In this document: positions 7,330 to 15,494 of the stretch, one piece after another
How positions within the stretch are numbered: position 1 is the stretch's first letter
How the letters are laid out: each line of letters begins with the position of its first letter
DNA from: Actinomycetes bacterium
GTDB lineage: Bacteria; Actinomycetota; Acidimicrobiia; Spongiisociales; UBA5794
Length of the DNA stretch: 17,877 bases
Reading direction: 5' to 3'
NCBI GenBank assembly: GCA_023336855.1
Contig: JAMBLK010000271.1
Coordinates: forward strand, 1 to 17,877
Made by a program: the position numbers and the translations under genes
The notes under the pieces: model-generated
What the model was told of the DNA's origin: nothing
Database searches by the model: none
Seen by the model: only the letters and a program-made list of their open reading frames with translations

Positions 7330-8328
7330 GTGACCAAGGTCCGATGGGGCATTCTGAGCACGGCCGACATCGGTATGAAGAAGGTGACTCCGGCGATTCA
7401 AGCTGCAGAGAACTGCGACGTCGTCGCCATCGCCTCACGTGACAACGAGCGGGCCGTCGCCGCAGCCTCAGAGTTGGGGATCCCCGCTGCCTACGGCACA
7501 TACGAAGAGCTCCTGGCAGCCGACGACGTCGACGCCGTCTACATCCCGCTCCCGAACGACCTTCATGCAGAGTGGACCACCAAGGCCGCCGCCTCCGGAA
7601 AGCACGTCCTCTGCGAGAAGCCGCTGGCCCTCTCCGCCGCCCAGGCTGAAGAGATGGCCCAAGCCTGCGAAGACGCCGGTGTGAAACTCGGCGAGGCGTT
7701 CATGTACCGGCACCACGCAACGTGGGTGGAAGCCGTTCGTCTGGTGCGGAACGGAACGATCGGTGATCTGCAGGGTGTCCAAAGCTGGTTCAGCTACTAC
7801 AACGACGACCCGGAGAACATCCGCAACAGGGCCGAGAACGGCGGTGGTGCGATCATGGACATCGGTTGCTACAACATCAACGTCTCCAGGATGCTGTTCG
7901 GTGCCGAACCGGTGCGGGTCGAAGCAGCGGTTCGGCGGGATCCGACGATGAAGATCGACACCCTGAGTTCGGCGGTGCTCGAGTTCCCGGGAGGGGGCCA
8001 GGCGACGTTCACGTGTTCCACTCGATCCGAGGACTACCAACGGGTCAATATCGTTGGGAGCGCCGGCCGGATCGAGATAGAGATCCCGTTCAACATCCAG
8101 CCAGATCGGGAGACCAGGATCTTCGTGACGGCAGGGGGAGAGCCACCGGTCGCTCCGGCCACGGAGACGCTGGTGTTCCCCGCTGAAGATCAATACACCA
8201 TCCAGGCCAGGTTGTTTGCTCAGGCGATCCTCGACGACACTCCGGTTCCCGTCCCGACATCGGATGCGATCGCCAACATGAAGGTGATCGACGCCATCCT
8301 CGCAACTCCGGACCCGTCGACGACTTGA
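7330..8328 (+). CDS. Gfo/Idh/MocA-family NAD(P)-dependent oxidoreductase
   Basis: The 332-residue enzyme begins with a Rossmann fold: VRWGILSTADIGMKKVTPAIQ (4-24) in place of the usual G-x-G-x-x-G, then AIASRDNERAVAAASELG. The catalytic lysine motif CEKPLA is at 95-100 (K97) and a C-terminal alpha/beta domain follows from about residue 120, with GGGAIMDIGCYNINVSRMLFG giving the usual D-x-G-x-Y/H pattern. Family members oxidise or reduce sugars and cyclitols, such as xylose, glucose or myo-inositol, at a hydroxyl. The start is GTG with GAGGAGGG (7318-7325) upstream. The xylose isomerase gene begins 69 bp downstream on the same strand, so a sugar role is likely; a xylose dehydrogenase-type activity is one option, but the exact substrate is not fixed. 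Confidence 0.9.
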   Translation: MTKVRWGILSTADIGMKKVTPAIQAAENCDVVAIASRDNERAVAAASELGIPAAYGTYEELLAADDVDAVYIPLPNDLHAEWTTKAAASGKHVLCEKPLALSAAQAEEMAQACEDAGVKLGEAFMYRHHATWVEAVRLVRNGTIGDLQGVQSWFSYYNDDPENIRNRAENGGGAIMDIGCYNINVSRMLFGAEPVRVEAAVRRDPTMKIDTLSSAVLEFPGGGQATFTCSTRSEDYQRVNIVGSAGRIEIEIPFNIQPDRETRIFVTAGGEPPVAPATETLVFPAEDQYTIQARLFAQAILDDTPVPVPTSDAIANMKVIDAILATPDPSTT

Positions 8329-8397
8329 CCGACACTCTGGCTTGTAGTGTGGAAAGAGCGGTGGATCGCCGCGAGCACCCAGAGCAGGGAGTCGGAC

Positions 8398-9726
8398 ATG
8401 TCAGAGTTCTTCACCGATGTGAGCCCAATCCGGTACGAGGGGCCAGACACCACGACGGATCTCGCCTATCGGTTCTACGACCCCGATCGCATCGTGCTCG
8501 GCAAACGGATGGAGGACCAACTCAGAATCGCCGTCGCCTACTGGCACTCCTTCGCCTGGCCCGGAAGCGACGTGTTCGGTGCAGGGACGTTCGATCGACC
8601 GTGGGCCGACGTGGGCAGGGATCCCATGGAGGCGGCGAAGCAGAAGGCAGACGTCGCATTCGAGTTCTTCGCCAAGCTCGGTACACCGTTCTTCTGTTTC
8701 CACGACGCCGACCTGGCACCTGCCGGGGAGACGTTCGCCGAGAGCAAACGCAACCTCGAAGAGATGGTCGATTACGCCGCAGGGCACATGGCGACGACCG
8801 GAGTGAAGCTGCTGTGGGGGACGGCCAACCTCTTCAGCCATCCCCGCTACGCGGCGGGTGCGGCCACCAACCCCGACCCCGAGGTGTTCGCATACGCCGC
8901 GGCCCAGATCAAGAACGCCATCGACGCGACCCAGCGTCTCGGTGGAGCGAACTACGTTCTGTGGGGCGGCCGGGAAGGCTACGAAACGCTTCTGAACACG
9001 ATGATGCGCCAGGAGTCCGAACAACTCGCACGGTTCCTGCACATGGTCGTCGACTACAAACACAGCATCGGTTTCGAAGGCATGCTGATGATCGAGCCGA
9101 AGCCGCAGGAGCCGACGAAACACCAGTACGACTACGACTGTTCCACGGTGCACGGTTTCCTGGAGCGATACGACCTCCTGGGCGAGTTGTTCGTCAACAT
9201 CGAGGGGAATCACGCCACGCTGGCAGGTCACAGCTTCCACCACGAAGTGGCATACGCCGTAGACAACGGCATCTTCGGGAGCATCGACGCCAACCGTGGC
9301 GATCCGCAGAACGGCTGGGATACCGATCAGTTCCCCAACTCGGTTGAAGAGGTGAGCCTGGCGCTGTACGAGGTCCTGCGCGGCGGCGGCCTGGGCACCG
9401 GTGGCTTCAACTTCGACACGAAGCTGCGACGCCAGAGCATGAGTCGTGATGATCTCTTCCATGGGCACGTGGGCGGGATCGACACGCTCGCCCGGTCGTT
9501 GTTGGTGGCGGCCGAGATGATCGAAGATGGAAGCCTCGAAGAAGCCCGTGCCGCTCGTTACGCCGGTTGGTCGACCGGGATCGGCGCCGAGATCATGGGC
9601 GGGTCTGTGAGTCTGCCGATCCTCGAGGAGAGGGTTGTCGCTGGTGAGATCGATCCGTCACCGGTATCGGGTCGTCAGGAGCAACTAGAGAACACCGTCA
9701 ACCGGATTCTCCGGCGCACGGTCTGA
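8398..9726 (+). CDS. xylA: Xylose isomerase
   Basis: The 442-residue length fits class II xylose isomerases. The catalytic His102/Asp105 pair lies in FCFHDADLAP, with the aromatic context WHSFAW near 49-54. Metal and substrate ligands are seen as E233/K235 in MLMIEPKPQEPTKHQYDYD, E269 and H272 in FVNIEGNHATLAGHSFHHE, and D297, D308 and D310 in GSIDANRGDPQNGWDTDQFP. The signature WGGREGYETLLNT is at 189-201. The enzyme interconverts xylose and xylulose in the cytosol with two divalent metal ions. ATG at 8398 follows an AGCAGGGA-like site; an upstream start at 8347 would add residues not seen in the family. No xylulokinase gene is nearby. The gene follows the Gfo/Idh/MocA gene. Confidence 0.96.
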   Translation: MSEFFTDVSPIRYEGPDTTTDLAYRFYDPDRIVLGKRMEDQLRIAVAYWHSFAWPGSDVFGAGTFDRPWADVGRDPMEAAKQKADVAFEFFAKLGTPFFCFHDADLAPAGETFAESKRNLEEMVDYAAGHMATTGVKLLWGTANLFSHPRYAAGAATNPDPEVFAYAAAQIKNAIDATQRLGGANYVLWGGREGYETLLNTMMRQESEQLARFLHMVVDYKHSIGFEGMLMIEPKPQEPTKHQYDYDCSTVHGFLERYDLLGELFVNIEGNHATLAGHSFHHEVAYAVDNGIFGSIDANRGDPQNGWDTDQFPNSVEEVSLALYEVLRGGGLGTGGFNFDTKLRRQSMSRDDLFHGHVGGIDTLARSLLVAAEMIEDGSLEEARAARYAGWSTGIGAEIMGGSVSLPILEERVVAGEIDPSPVSGRQEQLENTVNRILRRTV

Positions 9727-10065
9727 ACCGGGGCGGGCACCGCGTCGAAGCCGAGCAAACGGGGAGTCGCTGTTGTGATGAGGCCGGTAGCGAGGGCTCG
9801 GGCCGTAGTACGTGGTACGAATGACGTAGTACGACTCGGAGGCCTTGTATCGGCTGGCTGCATGGTACTTCTGCGTGCTGATGCACGACGATCGACAGCA
9901 CGAATCCTCTCCGGACGGCTTGAGGATCTCGAAGCGTCATTCGCGATCCTCGACAAGCGAATGTCTCCCCGCTGATCCGGGGTCGTACTACGTCATACCT
10001 ACAACGTACTACTGCTTGCTGTCTCCCTGGTTCTGGCCGACCCCGCTCGTCCCCGAAGTGTCGGA
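9727..10065. other. Gene-free gap between convergent xylA and dxs
   Basis: This stretch of about 340 bp has no gene I can support. It is mainly the inverted-repeat element at 9805-10012, flanked by about 78 bp after xylA and about 53 bp before the dxs stop. No clear U-tract terminator was found for either gene, and the long inverted arms could serve as a bidirectional stop signal. Confidence 0.6.
9805..10012. mobile_element. Candidate 208-bp MITE-like element with 31-bp inverted ends
   Basis: Two arms at 9805-9835 and 9982-10012 are inverted copies of each other. The inner 15 bp are identical (ATGACGTAGTACGAC at 9821-9835, its complement at 9982-9996), the outer 9 bp are identical (GTAGTACGT), and the middle 7 bp agree at four places, giving 28 of 31. 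The 146 bp between holds another perfect 7-bp inverted repeat GAGGATC/GATCCTC (9922-9928, 9945-9951). No transposase or credible gene lies inside; a 66-codon open frame reads across it but lacks coding features. No target-site duplication was seen. It could also act as a paired hairpin between convergent transcripts from xylA and dxs. Confidence 0.5.
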
Positions 10066-11940
10066 TCAGTCGCCGGCGAGAATACGGGCCGCCACTCCGT
10101 CGGCGTCGAGGCCCAACTCCGAGAGGAGCACGTTCGCGTTGCCGGGGGGAAGGAACGCGTCCGGCAGACCGAGGACCCGGATCTTTCCCGCGAGCCCCAG
10201 CGGTGCCAATGCCCCGAGCACCGCCGAACCGAAGCCGCCGGATGCGACACCGTCCTCGACGGTGACAATCCGTTCGTACTTCTCTGCCCATTCGGGGAGC
10301 CGAGGATCGAGGGGCTTCACCCAACGAGCGTTGACGAGGCCACACGAGATTCCCTCCTGCTCCAATTGCACTGCCGCTTTCGCAGCGACCGGGACCATGC
10401 GACCCACGGCGAGGATGAGCACGTCGGACCCTGAGCTGAGTTCCTCCCACTCTCCCAACGGGACCGGCGTGGCGGGCAGTTGGGGGATCGAATTGACACC
10501 GGCCTTGGGGTAGCGGATCGCCACAGGGCCCGGATGGTCGAGAGCGGTTGCCAGCATGCCGGCGAGTTCGTCGGCTGAGGACGGCGCGGCGATCGAGAGG
10601 CCGGGGATCATGCGCAGGTAGGCGAGATCGAAGGCGCCGTGGTGAGATGGTCCGTCCGAACCGGTGACGCCGGCGCGGTCGATCATGAAGATGACCGGGA
10701 GGTCGTGAAGCGCGACATCCGTCACGAGTTGATCGAAGGCTCTCTGGAGGAACGTCGAGTAGATGCAGACGATCGGTCGACGACCGCCCATGGCAAGCCC
10801 GGAGGCAAGGGTGACAGCGTGCTGTTCGGCCAAGCCGACGTCGATGACGCGGTCGGGGTGCATTTCCGCAAGACGCCCGAGTCCCGTTGCCGAACCCATG
10901 GCGGCGGTGATCGCCACGACGTCCGGGTGCTGCTCGGCGGCGTCGGCGATGATGGCCTCGGCCGCGTCGGTGAAACCGATGCCGTTGGCGTGGGCGTCGC
11001 CCGTGACGAGATCGAAAGCGCCGACCCCGTGGGTTCTCTCGCTCTCGTCCCTGGCCGGCGCATAGCCCCGGCCCTTCTCCGTCACGGCGTGCACAACGAC
11101 CGGTTCCTTGAACTGCTTGGCTCGTTCGAGCGTCGCTTCGAGCACTTCGAGATCATGGCCGTCGATCGGTCCGGTGTACTTGATGCCGAGCACGTCGAGG
11201 AAGGTGGCAGGTTGGAGGACCTGCTTGATCGCCTCTTTCAACCGGTGGAGTGCCTCATCGGTTGTCTCCCCGACCACCGGGATCTTGCGGGCCATCTCTC
11301 CGAGGATCTCTTTCGAGCGTTCGTAGGCGGGGTTCACTCTGAGCGCAGCGAGATGCGCCGCGAGCCCACCCACGGTCGGGGCGTATGAGCGGCCGTTGTC
11401 GTTGATCACGATGATCAGTCGTTCCGGGCTGAGTTGTGCGATGTGGTTGAGCGCCTCGTATGCCATTCCGCCGGTGAGCGCCCCGTCGCCGATGACGGCG
11501 ACAACGTAGGAGTCGTCCCCCTCCTCGCGAGCAAGGGCGAGCCCGGTGGCGTAGCTGAGCGAGGTCGACGCGTGGCTGTTCTCGACGAGATCGTGGTCAC
11601 TTTCGGCTCGCGACGGGTAGCCCGACATGCCGGACTCCTGCCGGAGCGTCGGGAAGTCGTCGAAGCGACCCGTCAGCAGTTTGTGCGGATAGCACTGGTG
11701 CCCGACGTCCCAGATGATGCGATCGGTCGGGCTGTCGAAGGCGGTGTGGAGAGCGATGGTGAGTTCGACGACACCGAGGTTCGGCGATAGGTGTCCGCCG
11801 TTCTGCGAGATGACTTCGAGCATGAACGAGCGAATCTCATCACTGAGATCGGTGAGGGTCCGCTCGTCGAGGCTTTCGAGATCCGCCGGTAGATCGAGGG
11901 TCTCCAGCAGGGGATAGCTCTGTGGGTCCGTTGGGGCCAC
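10066..11940 (-). CDS. dxs: 1-deoxy-D-xylulose-5-phosphate synthase
   Basis: The 624-residue product carries all main DXS parts. TPP and Mg binding are shown by VIGDGALTGGMAYEAL (149-163; D152) and INDNGRSYAPTVGG (179-192). His50 (GGHLSPNLGVVELT) and His81 (WDVGHQCYPHKLLTGR) are in place, and the catalytic glutamate E372 is in DVGLAEQHAVTLASGLA. The C-terminal transketolase-like domain ends with KPLDPRL and VTVEDGVASGGFGSAV. The enzyme condenses pyruvate with glyceraldehyde 3-phosphate, the first step of the MEP isoprenoid route and a source of thiamine and pyridoxal precursors. The start is a GTG with a GGAG/GAAGGA site 5-11 bp upstream. It is a lone gene, 135 bp downstream of ppk2 on the same strand. 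Confidence 0.97.
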   Translation of the reverse strand: MAPTDPQSYPLLETLDLPADLESLDERTLTDLSDEIRSFMLEVISQNGGHLSPNLGVVELTIALHTAFDSPTDRIIWDVGHQCYPHKLLTGRFDDFPTLRQESGMSGYPSRAESDHDLVENSHASTSLSYATGLALAREEGDDSYVVAVIGDGALTGGMAYEALNHIAQLSPERLIIVINDNGRSYAPTVGGLAAHLAALRVNPAYERSKEILGEMARKIPVVGETTDEALHRLKEAIKQVLQPATFLDVLGIKYTGPIDGHDLEVLEATLERAKQFKEPVVVHAVTEKGRGYAPARDESERTHGVGAFDLVTGDAHANGIGFTDAAEAIIADAAEQHPDVVAITAAMGSATGLGRLAEMHPDRVIDVGLAEQHAVTLASGLAMGGRRPIVCIYSTFLQRAFDQLVTDVALHDLPVIFMIDRAGVTGSDGPSHHGAFDLAYLRMIPGLSIAAPSSADELAGMLATALDHPGPVAIRYPKAGVNSIPQLPATPVPLGEWEELSSGSDVLILAVGRMVPVAAKAAVQLEQEGISCGLVNARWVKPLDPRLPEWAEKYERIVTVEDGVASGGFGSAVLGALAPLGLAGKIRVLGLPDAFLPPGNANVLLSELGLDADGVAARILAGD

Positions 11941-12075
11941 GTCGCTCCATCCTTCAAATCGGGGGTTAGCGCCAGAGAGGCTAGCGCTCTGTCCGATTCT
12001 CGGGCGCCCGATTCCACCTCCAGGGGTCAGGCGTTGATAAGGACCGGAATTCGTTCGTGTCAGCGCTGGCGTGAC

Positions 12076-12912
12076 TCAGTACACATCCGGGACGAACGTC
12101 TGCTCCGTGATCGGCGGGCGGATGTAGCCCGTGTTCTCCTGTCGGGGAGGAAGCTCGATCGGATTAGGCGTCCGATCCTCGTACGGGATCATTGACAGCA
12201 GATGGCTGATGCAGTTGAGGCGAGCTCGCTTCTTGTCTTCGGCGTTGACGACGAACCACGGAGCCTGCTTGATGTCGGTGTGGTCGAACAGGATGTCTTT
12301 CGCTTTCGAGAACTCGACCCACCGGGCCCTCGACTCGAGGTCCATGTCGCTGAGTTTCCAGCGCTTGGTTGTGCTGTCGAGACGAGCCCGGAAACGGCGC
12401 TCCTGCTCTTCATCGCTTACGGAGAACCAGTATTTAATGAGAATGATCCCGCTCCGAACCAGCATTCGTTCGAACTCCGGGCAGGATCGCAAGAACTCCG
12501 TGTACTCGTCGTTCGTGCAGAAACCCATGACGGGCTCGACGAGGCCGCGGTTGTACCAGGAGCGGTCGAACAGAACCACCTCTCCTGCGGCAGGCAGGTA
12601 GTTGACGTACCGCTGGAACCACCACTGGGTCTTCTCTCGCTCGGTGGGCGTTCCGAGCGCCTCGACTCGGCAGATCCTGGGGTTCAGGCGTTCGGTGATC
12701 CTCTTGATCACGCCGCCCTTTCCGGCTGCGTCTCTTCCTTCAAAGACGACGACGACCTTCAGCCCTTCTTCCTTGACGTAGCTCTGGAGTTTGACGAGCT
12801 CGCCCTGGAGTCGAACGAGTTCGGACTCGTAGAACTTCTTGTCCAGCTTCGGCTTCTTGATGCTCTTCTCCGGCTCGATCGTGTCGAAGACGGATTCACC
12901 TGCGGTCGTCAT
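12076..12912 (-). CDS. ppk2: Polyphosphate kinase 2
   Basis: The 278-residue protein is a single-domain PPK2. Walker A is EGRDAAGKGG (58-67), and the lid and Walker B-like segment is VVLFDRSWYNRGLVEPVMGF (112-131). Further family signatures are RVEALGTPTEREKTQWWFQRYVNYLPAAGE (82-111) and IKYWFSVSDEEQERRFRARL. PPK2 enzymes use polyphosphate to phosphorylate nucleotides or make polyphosphate from them; whether this one prefers ADP/GDP or AMP cannot be decided by eye. The ATG at 12912 is preferred since GGGAAGG lies 6 bp upstream; the frame continues to 13035, but that stretch is cysteine- and arginine-rich in a way not seen in the family and covers the hairpin at 12996-13040. It probably has its own promoter. 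Confidence 0.93.
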   Translation of the reverse strand: MTTAGESVFDTIEPEKSIKKPKLDKKFYESELVRLQGELVKLQSYVKEEGLKVVVVFEGRDAAGKGGVIKRITERLNPRICRVEALGTPTEREKTQWWFQRYVNYLPAAGEVVLFDRSWYNRGLVEPVMGFCTNDEYTEFLRSCPEFERMLVRSGIILIKYWFSVSDEEQERRFRARLDSTTKRWKLSDMDLESRARWVEFSKAKDILFDHTDIKQAPWFVVNAEDKKRARLNCISHLLSMIPYEDRTPNPIELPPRQENTGYIRPPITEQTFVPDVY

Positions 12913-12995
12913 CTGTGCCTTCCCGACTGTTGGCGTACCGACACGATACAGCGCGTGGTAGGCGTCGTGCTCGGCGCATCGGCGCAGGCACGCAT

Positions 12996-13040
12996 CGGTT
13001 GTGCCTGGAACCACACAGGAGGTGGTCGTAGGCACAACCG
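12996..13040 (-). terminator. Strong nested hairpin after the SDR gene, possible terminator
   Basis: A perfect 11-bp inverted repeat CGGTTGTGCCT (12996-13006) / AGGCACAACCG (13030-13040) encloses a second stem ACCAC (13010-13014) / GTGGT (13022-13026) with matching 3-base internal loops and a 7-base loop. It lies 22 bp past the end of the SDR gene on the minus strand, where a transcription stop is expected, and upstream of ppk2. No run of U follows the stem, as is common in actinobacterial terminators. A regulatory role in the ppk2 leader is an alternative. Confidence 0.5.
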
Positions 13041-13062
13041 ACGGAGAGAGCGACCGACGGGT

Positions 13063-13836
13063 CTACTCCGGTGTCACGTATGCGGCGGTGATGCCCCCGT
13101 CGACGAGGAACTCGGTGCCGGTCACGTAGGACGAGTCGTCGGAGGCGAGCCACAGCACGGCCTTCGCCATCTCCGCCGCTTCGCCGAAGCGTCCCATCGG
13201 GACGTGAACAAGTCGTCGCTGCTTCTTCTCTTCGGTGTCGAGAAACCTCATGAGCAGTTCGGTGCGCAGCGGCCCGGGGCAGAGTGCGTTGACGCGGATT
13301 CCTTCCCTGGCATGCACGACGGCGAGTTCACGGGTCATCGCCATCACGGCGCCCTTCGACGCTGTGTACGCTATTTGCGGTGTGGCGGCGCCGAGATGCG
13401 CCACGAACGAGGCGGTGTTGATGATCGAACCGCCTCCGGCCCTTCGTAGCGCGGGAACGCCGTGCTTGCATCCGAGGAAGACGCCCTTTGCGTTCACGTC
13501 CATCGTCAGATCCCAGATTGCCTCTTCGGTGCCGACGGCATCTCCATCGTCGCAATGCATGATCCCTGCGTTGTTGAACACCACGTTGACGCGGCCGAAG
13601 GCCTCTTCGGCGGCCGCGATCATCGACGCCGCGTCATCGTCCTTGGAGACGTCGGCGATGATGGGGATCGCTGTTCCACCGCCGGCGATGATCTCGGAGA
13701 CCGTGTTGTTCACTGTCTCCTCGTTGAGATCCACGGCTGCGACTGCAGCGCCTTCGGTGGCGAACAACAGTGCGGTCTCTCGTCCGATCCCGTTTCCGGC
13801 TCCGGTGATGACGGCCGATTTGCCTTCGAGTCTCAT
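13063..13836 (-). CDS. Short-chain dehydrogenase/reductase (SDR)
   Basis: The 257-residue product is a classical SDR. The cofactor loop TGAGNGIG is at 11-18, the acidic Asp36 at the end of strand 2 (AAVDLN) suggests NAD(H) use, NNAG is at 88-91, Asn114 lies in DVNAKG, and the catalytic Ser143 with Tyr157-x-x-x-Lys161 (YTASK) are present. The C-terminal part ends in YVTGTEFLVDGGITAAY, the standard SDR finish. The substrate is probably an alcohol or ketone and is not known. An AAGGAG site precedes the ATG. It follows the glutamine-synthetase-like gene by 24 bp on the same strand, so both are likely one operon. Such pairing suggests a pathway that handles a gamma-glutamylated amine or an alcohol derived from it (inference). 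Confidence 0.93.
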   Translation of the reverse strand: MRLEGKSAVITGAGNGIGRETALLFATEGAAVAAVDLNEETVNNTVSEIIAGGGTAIPIIADVSKDDDAASMIAAAEEAFGRVNVVFNNAGIMHCDDGDAVGTEEAIWDLTMDVNAKGVFLGCKHGVPALRRAGGGSIINTASFVAHLGAATPQIAYTASKGAVMAMTRELAVVHAREGIRVNALCPGPLRTELLMRFLDTEEKKQRRLVHVPMGRFGEAAEMAKAVLWLASDDSSYVTGTEFLVDGGITAAYVTPE

Positions 13837-13860
13837 TTCTCTCCTTGTCCCGTCGTGTTG

Positions 13861-15240
13861 TTAGATCCGCTCGAAATAGCGGCGGCGCTCCCAGTCCGTG
13901 ACGGCCGAGTCATACGCTTGCTGCTCGCTGCGGAAGAAGTGGACGTAGTGATCGTGGACTGCTGCACCAAAGGCCTCTCTGGCCCACTCGCTCTCTGCGA
14001 AACGGTCCGTCGCGTCGCGAAGTGTTTCAGGCACTGAAGGGAGGTCCTTCGCCGCGTAGACGTCACCGGTGAAGATCTCGGACGGTTCGATGCGGTTGGC
14101 GATGCCGTCGAGACCGGCCGCCAGCGTTGCTGCGTACACGAGGTACGGGTTCGCATCCGAGCCGGGGATGCGATTCTCGATCCGCAGACTGGGCCCGCTG
14201 CCAACGATGCGGAAACCCGCGGTCCGATTGTCGTAACTCCAGGCGATGCGAGTCGGCGCCCATGAGGCATCGACGAACCGCTTGTACGAGTTGACGGTCG
14301 GTGCGTAGAACGCCGTCAATTCCTCCACGTGCGCCATCCAACCCCCGAGGAACCAGCGGAACTCGTCCGATCCGAAGACCGGCCCGACCGGGTGATCGCC
14401 GGGGAACACGGGTCCGTCGTCGCTCCAGAGGCTCAGGTGGATGTGGCAGCTCGAGCCGGAGTCGTCATCGTGGGGTTTCGCCATGAACGTGATCGAGATC
14501 CCGAGGTCATCGGCGATCTCTTTCATGCACTGCTTCATCAGGGCGTGACGGTCGGCCATCTCAAGGATGCCGGCGTAGCGGATGTTGAGTTCGTGCTGGC
14601 CGACACCCGTCTCACCCTTCGAGGTTTCGACCGGAATGCCGGATCGGCTGAGAGCCCGCCGGGCCGCCCGGTTGAAGAACTCCTCACGGGTTCCCTGGAA
14701 CAGGTGGTAGTCCTCTGAGTACCAGCCGATCGGTGTGAGCCCGGCATAGCTCCTCTCACTGGCCTCGCGGTAGGAATCCTCGAAGAGAAAGTACTCGAGT
14801 TCTGATGCGGTCTTCGCCGTGTACCCGGCTTCGGCGGCACGTTCGATCTGGCGACGCAGCATCGATCTTGGAGCAACGGCGACGGGCTCGTGGCTGTTCG
14901 GATCCTGGAGGTCGGTGAGCACGATCGCGGTACCGGGCAGCCAATCTGCGATGCGCATCGTTGACAGGTCGGGGACGAGGTGGAAGTCGCCGTACCCGAG
15001 TTCCCAGTTCGCATAGGCGTAACCCGGGACCGGCTCCATCTCCATGTCGGTCGTGAGGAGATAGTCGCAGCTGTGACTGCCTTCTTCGGCAACCTCGTCG
15101 AGGAAGAAGCTCGCGTCGATCCGTTTCCCAAGGAGCTGACCCTGGTGGTCGGTGAACGCCACGATGACGGTATCGATCGTGTCGGCGCCCACCGCTACAG
15201 CCAGTTCCTCGATCGTCAACATCCCGATCGGATCAGCCAC
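13861..15240 (-). CDS. Glutamine-synthetase-family ligase (GlnA-like, possibly gamma-glutamyl-amine synthetase)
   Basis: The 459-residue product has the GS beta-grasp N-domain (about 10-105) and catalytic domain (about 122-459). Metal and substrate residues are seen in SELEYFLF (146-153; E147, E149), KGETGVGQHELNIRY (208-222; E210, E217), SSCHIHLSL (263-271; H268), NSYKRF (317-322; R321) and RIENRIPGSDANPY (353-366; E355, R357). The adenylylation-site motif NLYDLPPEE of housekeeping GlnA is absent (GDVYAAKDLPSVPETL is found). Together with the SDR gene downstream this argues for a PuuA/GlnA4-type ligase acting on an amine rather than ammonia, but normal glutamine synthesis is not excluded. 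The GTG at 15240 is chosen with GGAAAGGG upstream; the longer frame to 15396 adds a basic, unrelated leader. Confidence 0.9.
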   Translation of the reverse strand: MADPIGMLTIEELAVAVGADTIDTVIVAFTDHQGQLLGKRIDASFFLDEVAEEGSHSCDYLLTTDMEMEPVPGYAYANWELGYGDFHLVPDLSTMRIADWLPGTAIVLTDLQDPNSHEPVAVAPRSMLRRQIERAAEAGYTAKTASELEYFLFEDSYREASERSYAGLTPIGWYSEDYHLFQGTREEFFNRAARRALSRSGIPVETSKGETGVGQHELNIRYAGILEMADRHALMKQCMKEIADDLGISITFMAKPHDDDSGSSCHIHLSLWSDDGPVFPGDHPVGPVFGSDEFRWFLGGWMAHVEELTAFYAPTVNSYKRFVDASWAPTRIAWSYDNRTAGFRIVGSGPSLRIENRIPGSDANPYLVYAATLAAGLDGIANRIEPSEIFTGDVYAAKDLPSVPETLRDATDRFAESEWAREAFGAAVHDHYVHFFRSEQQAYDSAVTDWERRRYFERI

Positions 15241-15494
15241 TGAGAACCCTTTCCAGGGAGGGGACCGTGCGAGACCTGACACTAGCCGGTGGAGGATGTG
15301 CCGAGACCCGCGATGGGACCTGTCCCCTGCGGTCAGTACCTGGCGGCGCTGATGCGAGAACCTCCTCGTCGTTGACTGCACTCGTTCGTGAGGCATCTCT
15401 CGGTTTGTGTCTCGTGGAATTGGAAATATCGTCCGATGACGATTGTTAAGTGCAACGATGTGGGTACGAATGCAATGACTTGGGGGAAATCCTG
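15241..15494. other. Gene-free intergenic region between the GS-like gene and a small ORF
   Basis: About 254 bp lie between the start of the minus-strand GS-like gene and the proposed start of the small plus-strand gene. This is a divergent promoter region. No clear -10/-35 pair was found. The AT-rich piece near 15420-15449 (TTGGAAATATC, then GATTGTTAAG) is the best place for a plus-strand promoter, with low confidence. Confidence 0.4.

Noticed and set aside
8401..9468. Open frame of 355 codons on the minus strand opposite xylA
   Set aside because: Antisense shadow of a gene with all catalytic residues present.
9775..9975. 66-codon plus-strand frame in the xylA-dxs gap
   Set aside because: It runs through the left arm of the inverted-repeat element, has no good ribosome site and gives a composition like random GC-rich DNA.
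12202..13449. Open frame of 415 codons on the plus strand over ppk2 and the SDR gene
   Set aside because: It spans two clear minus-strand genes and the hairpin between, and its product has no recognisable features.
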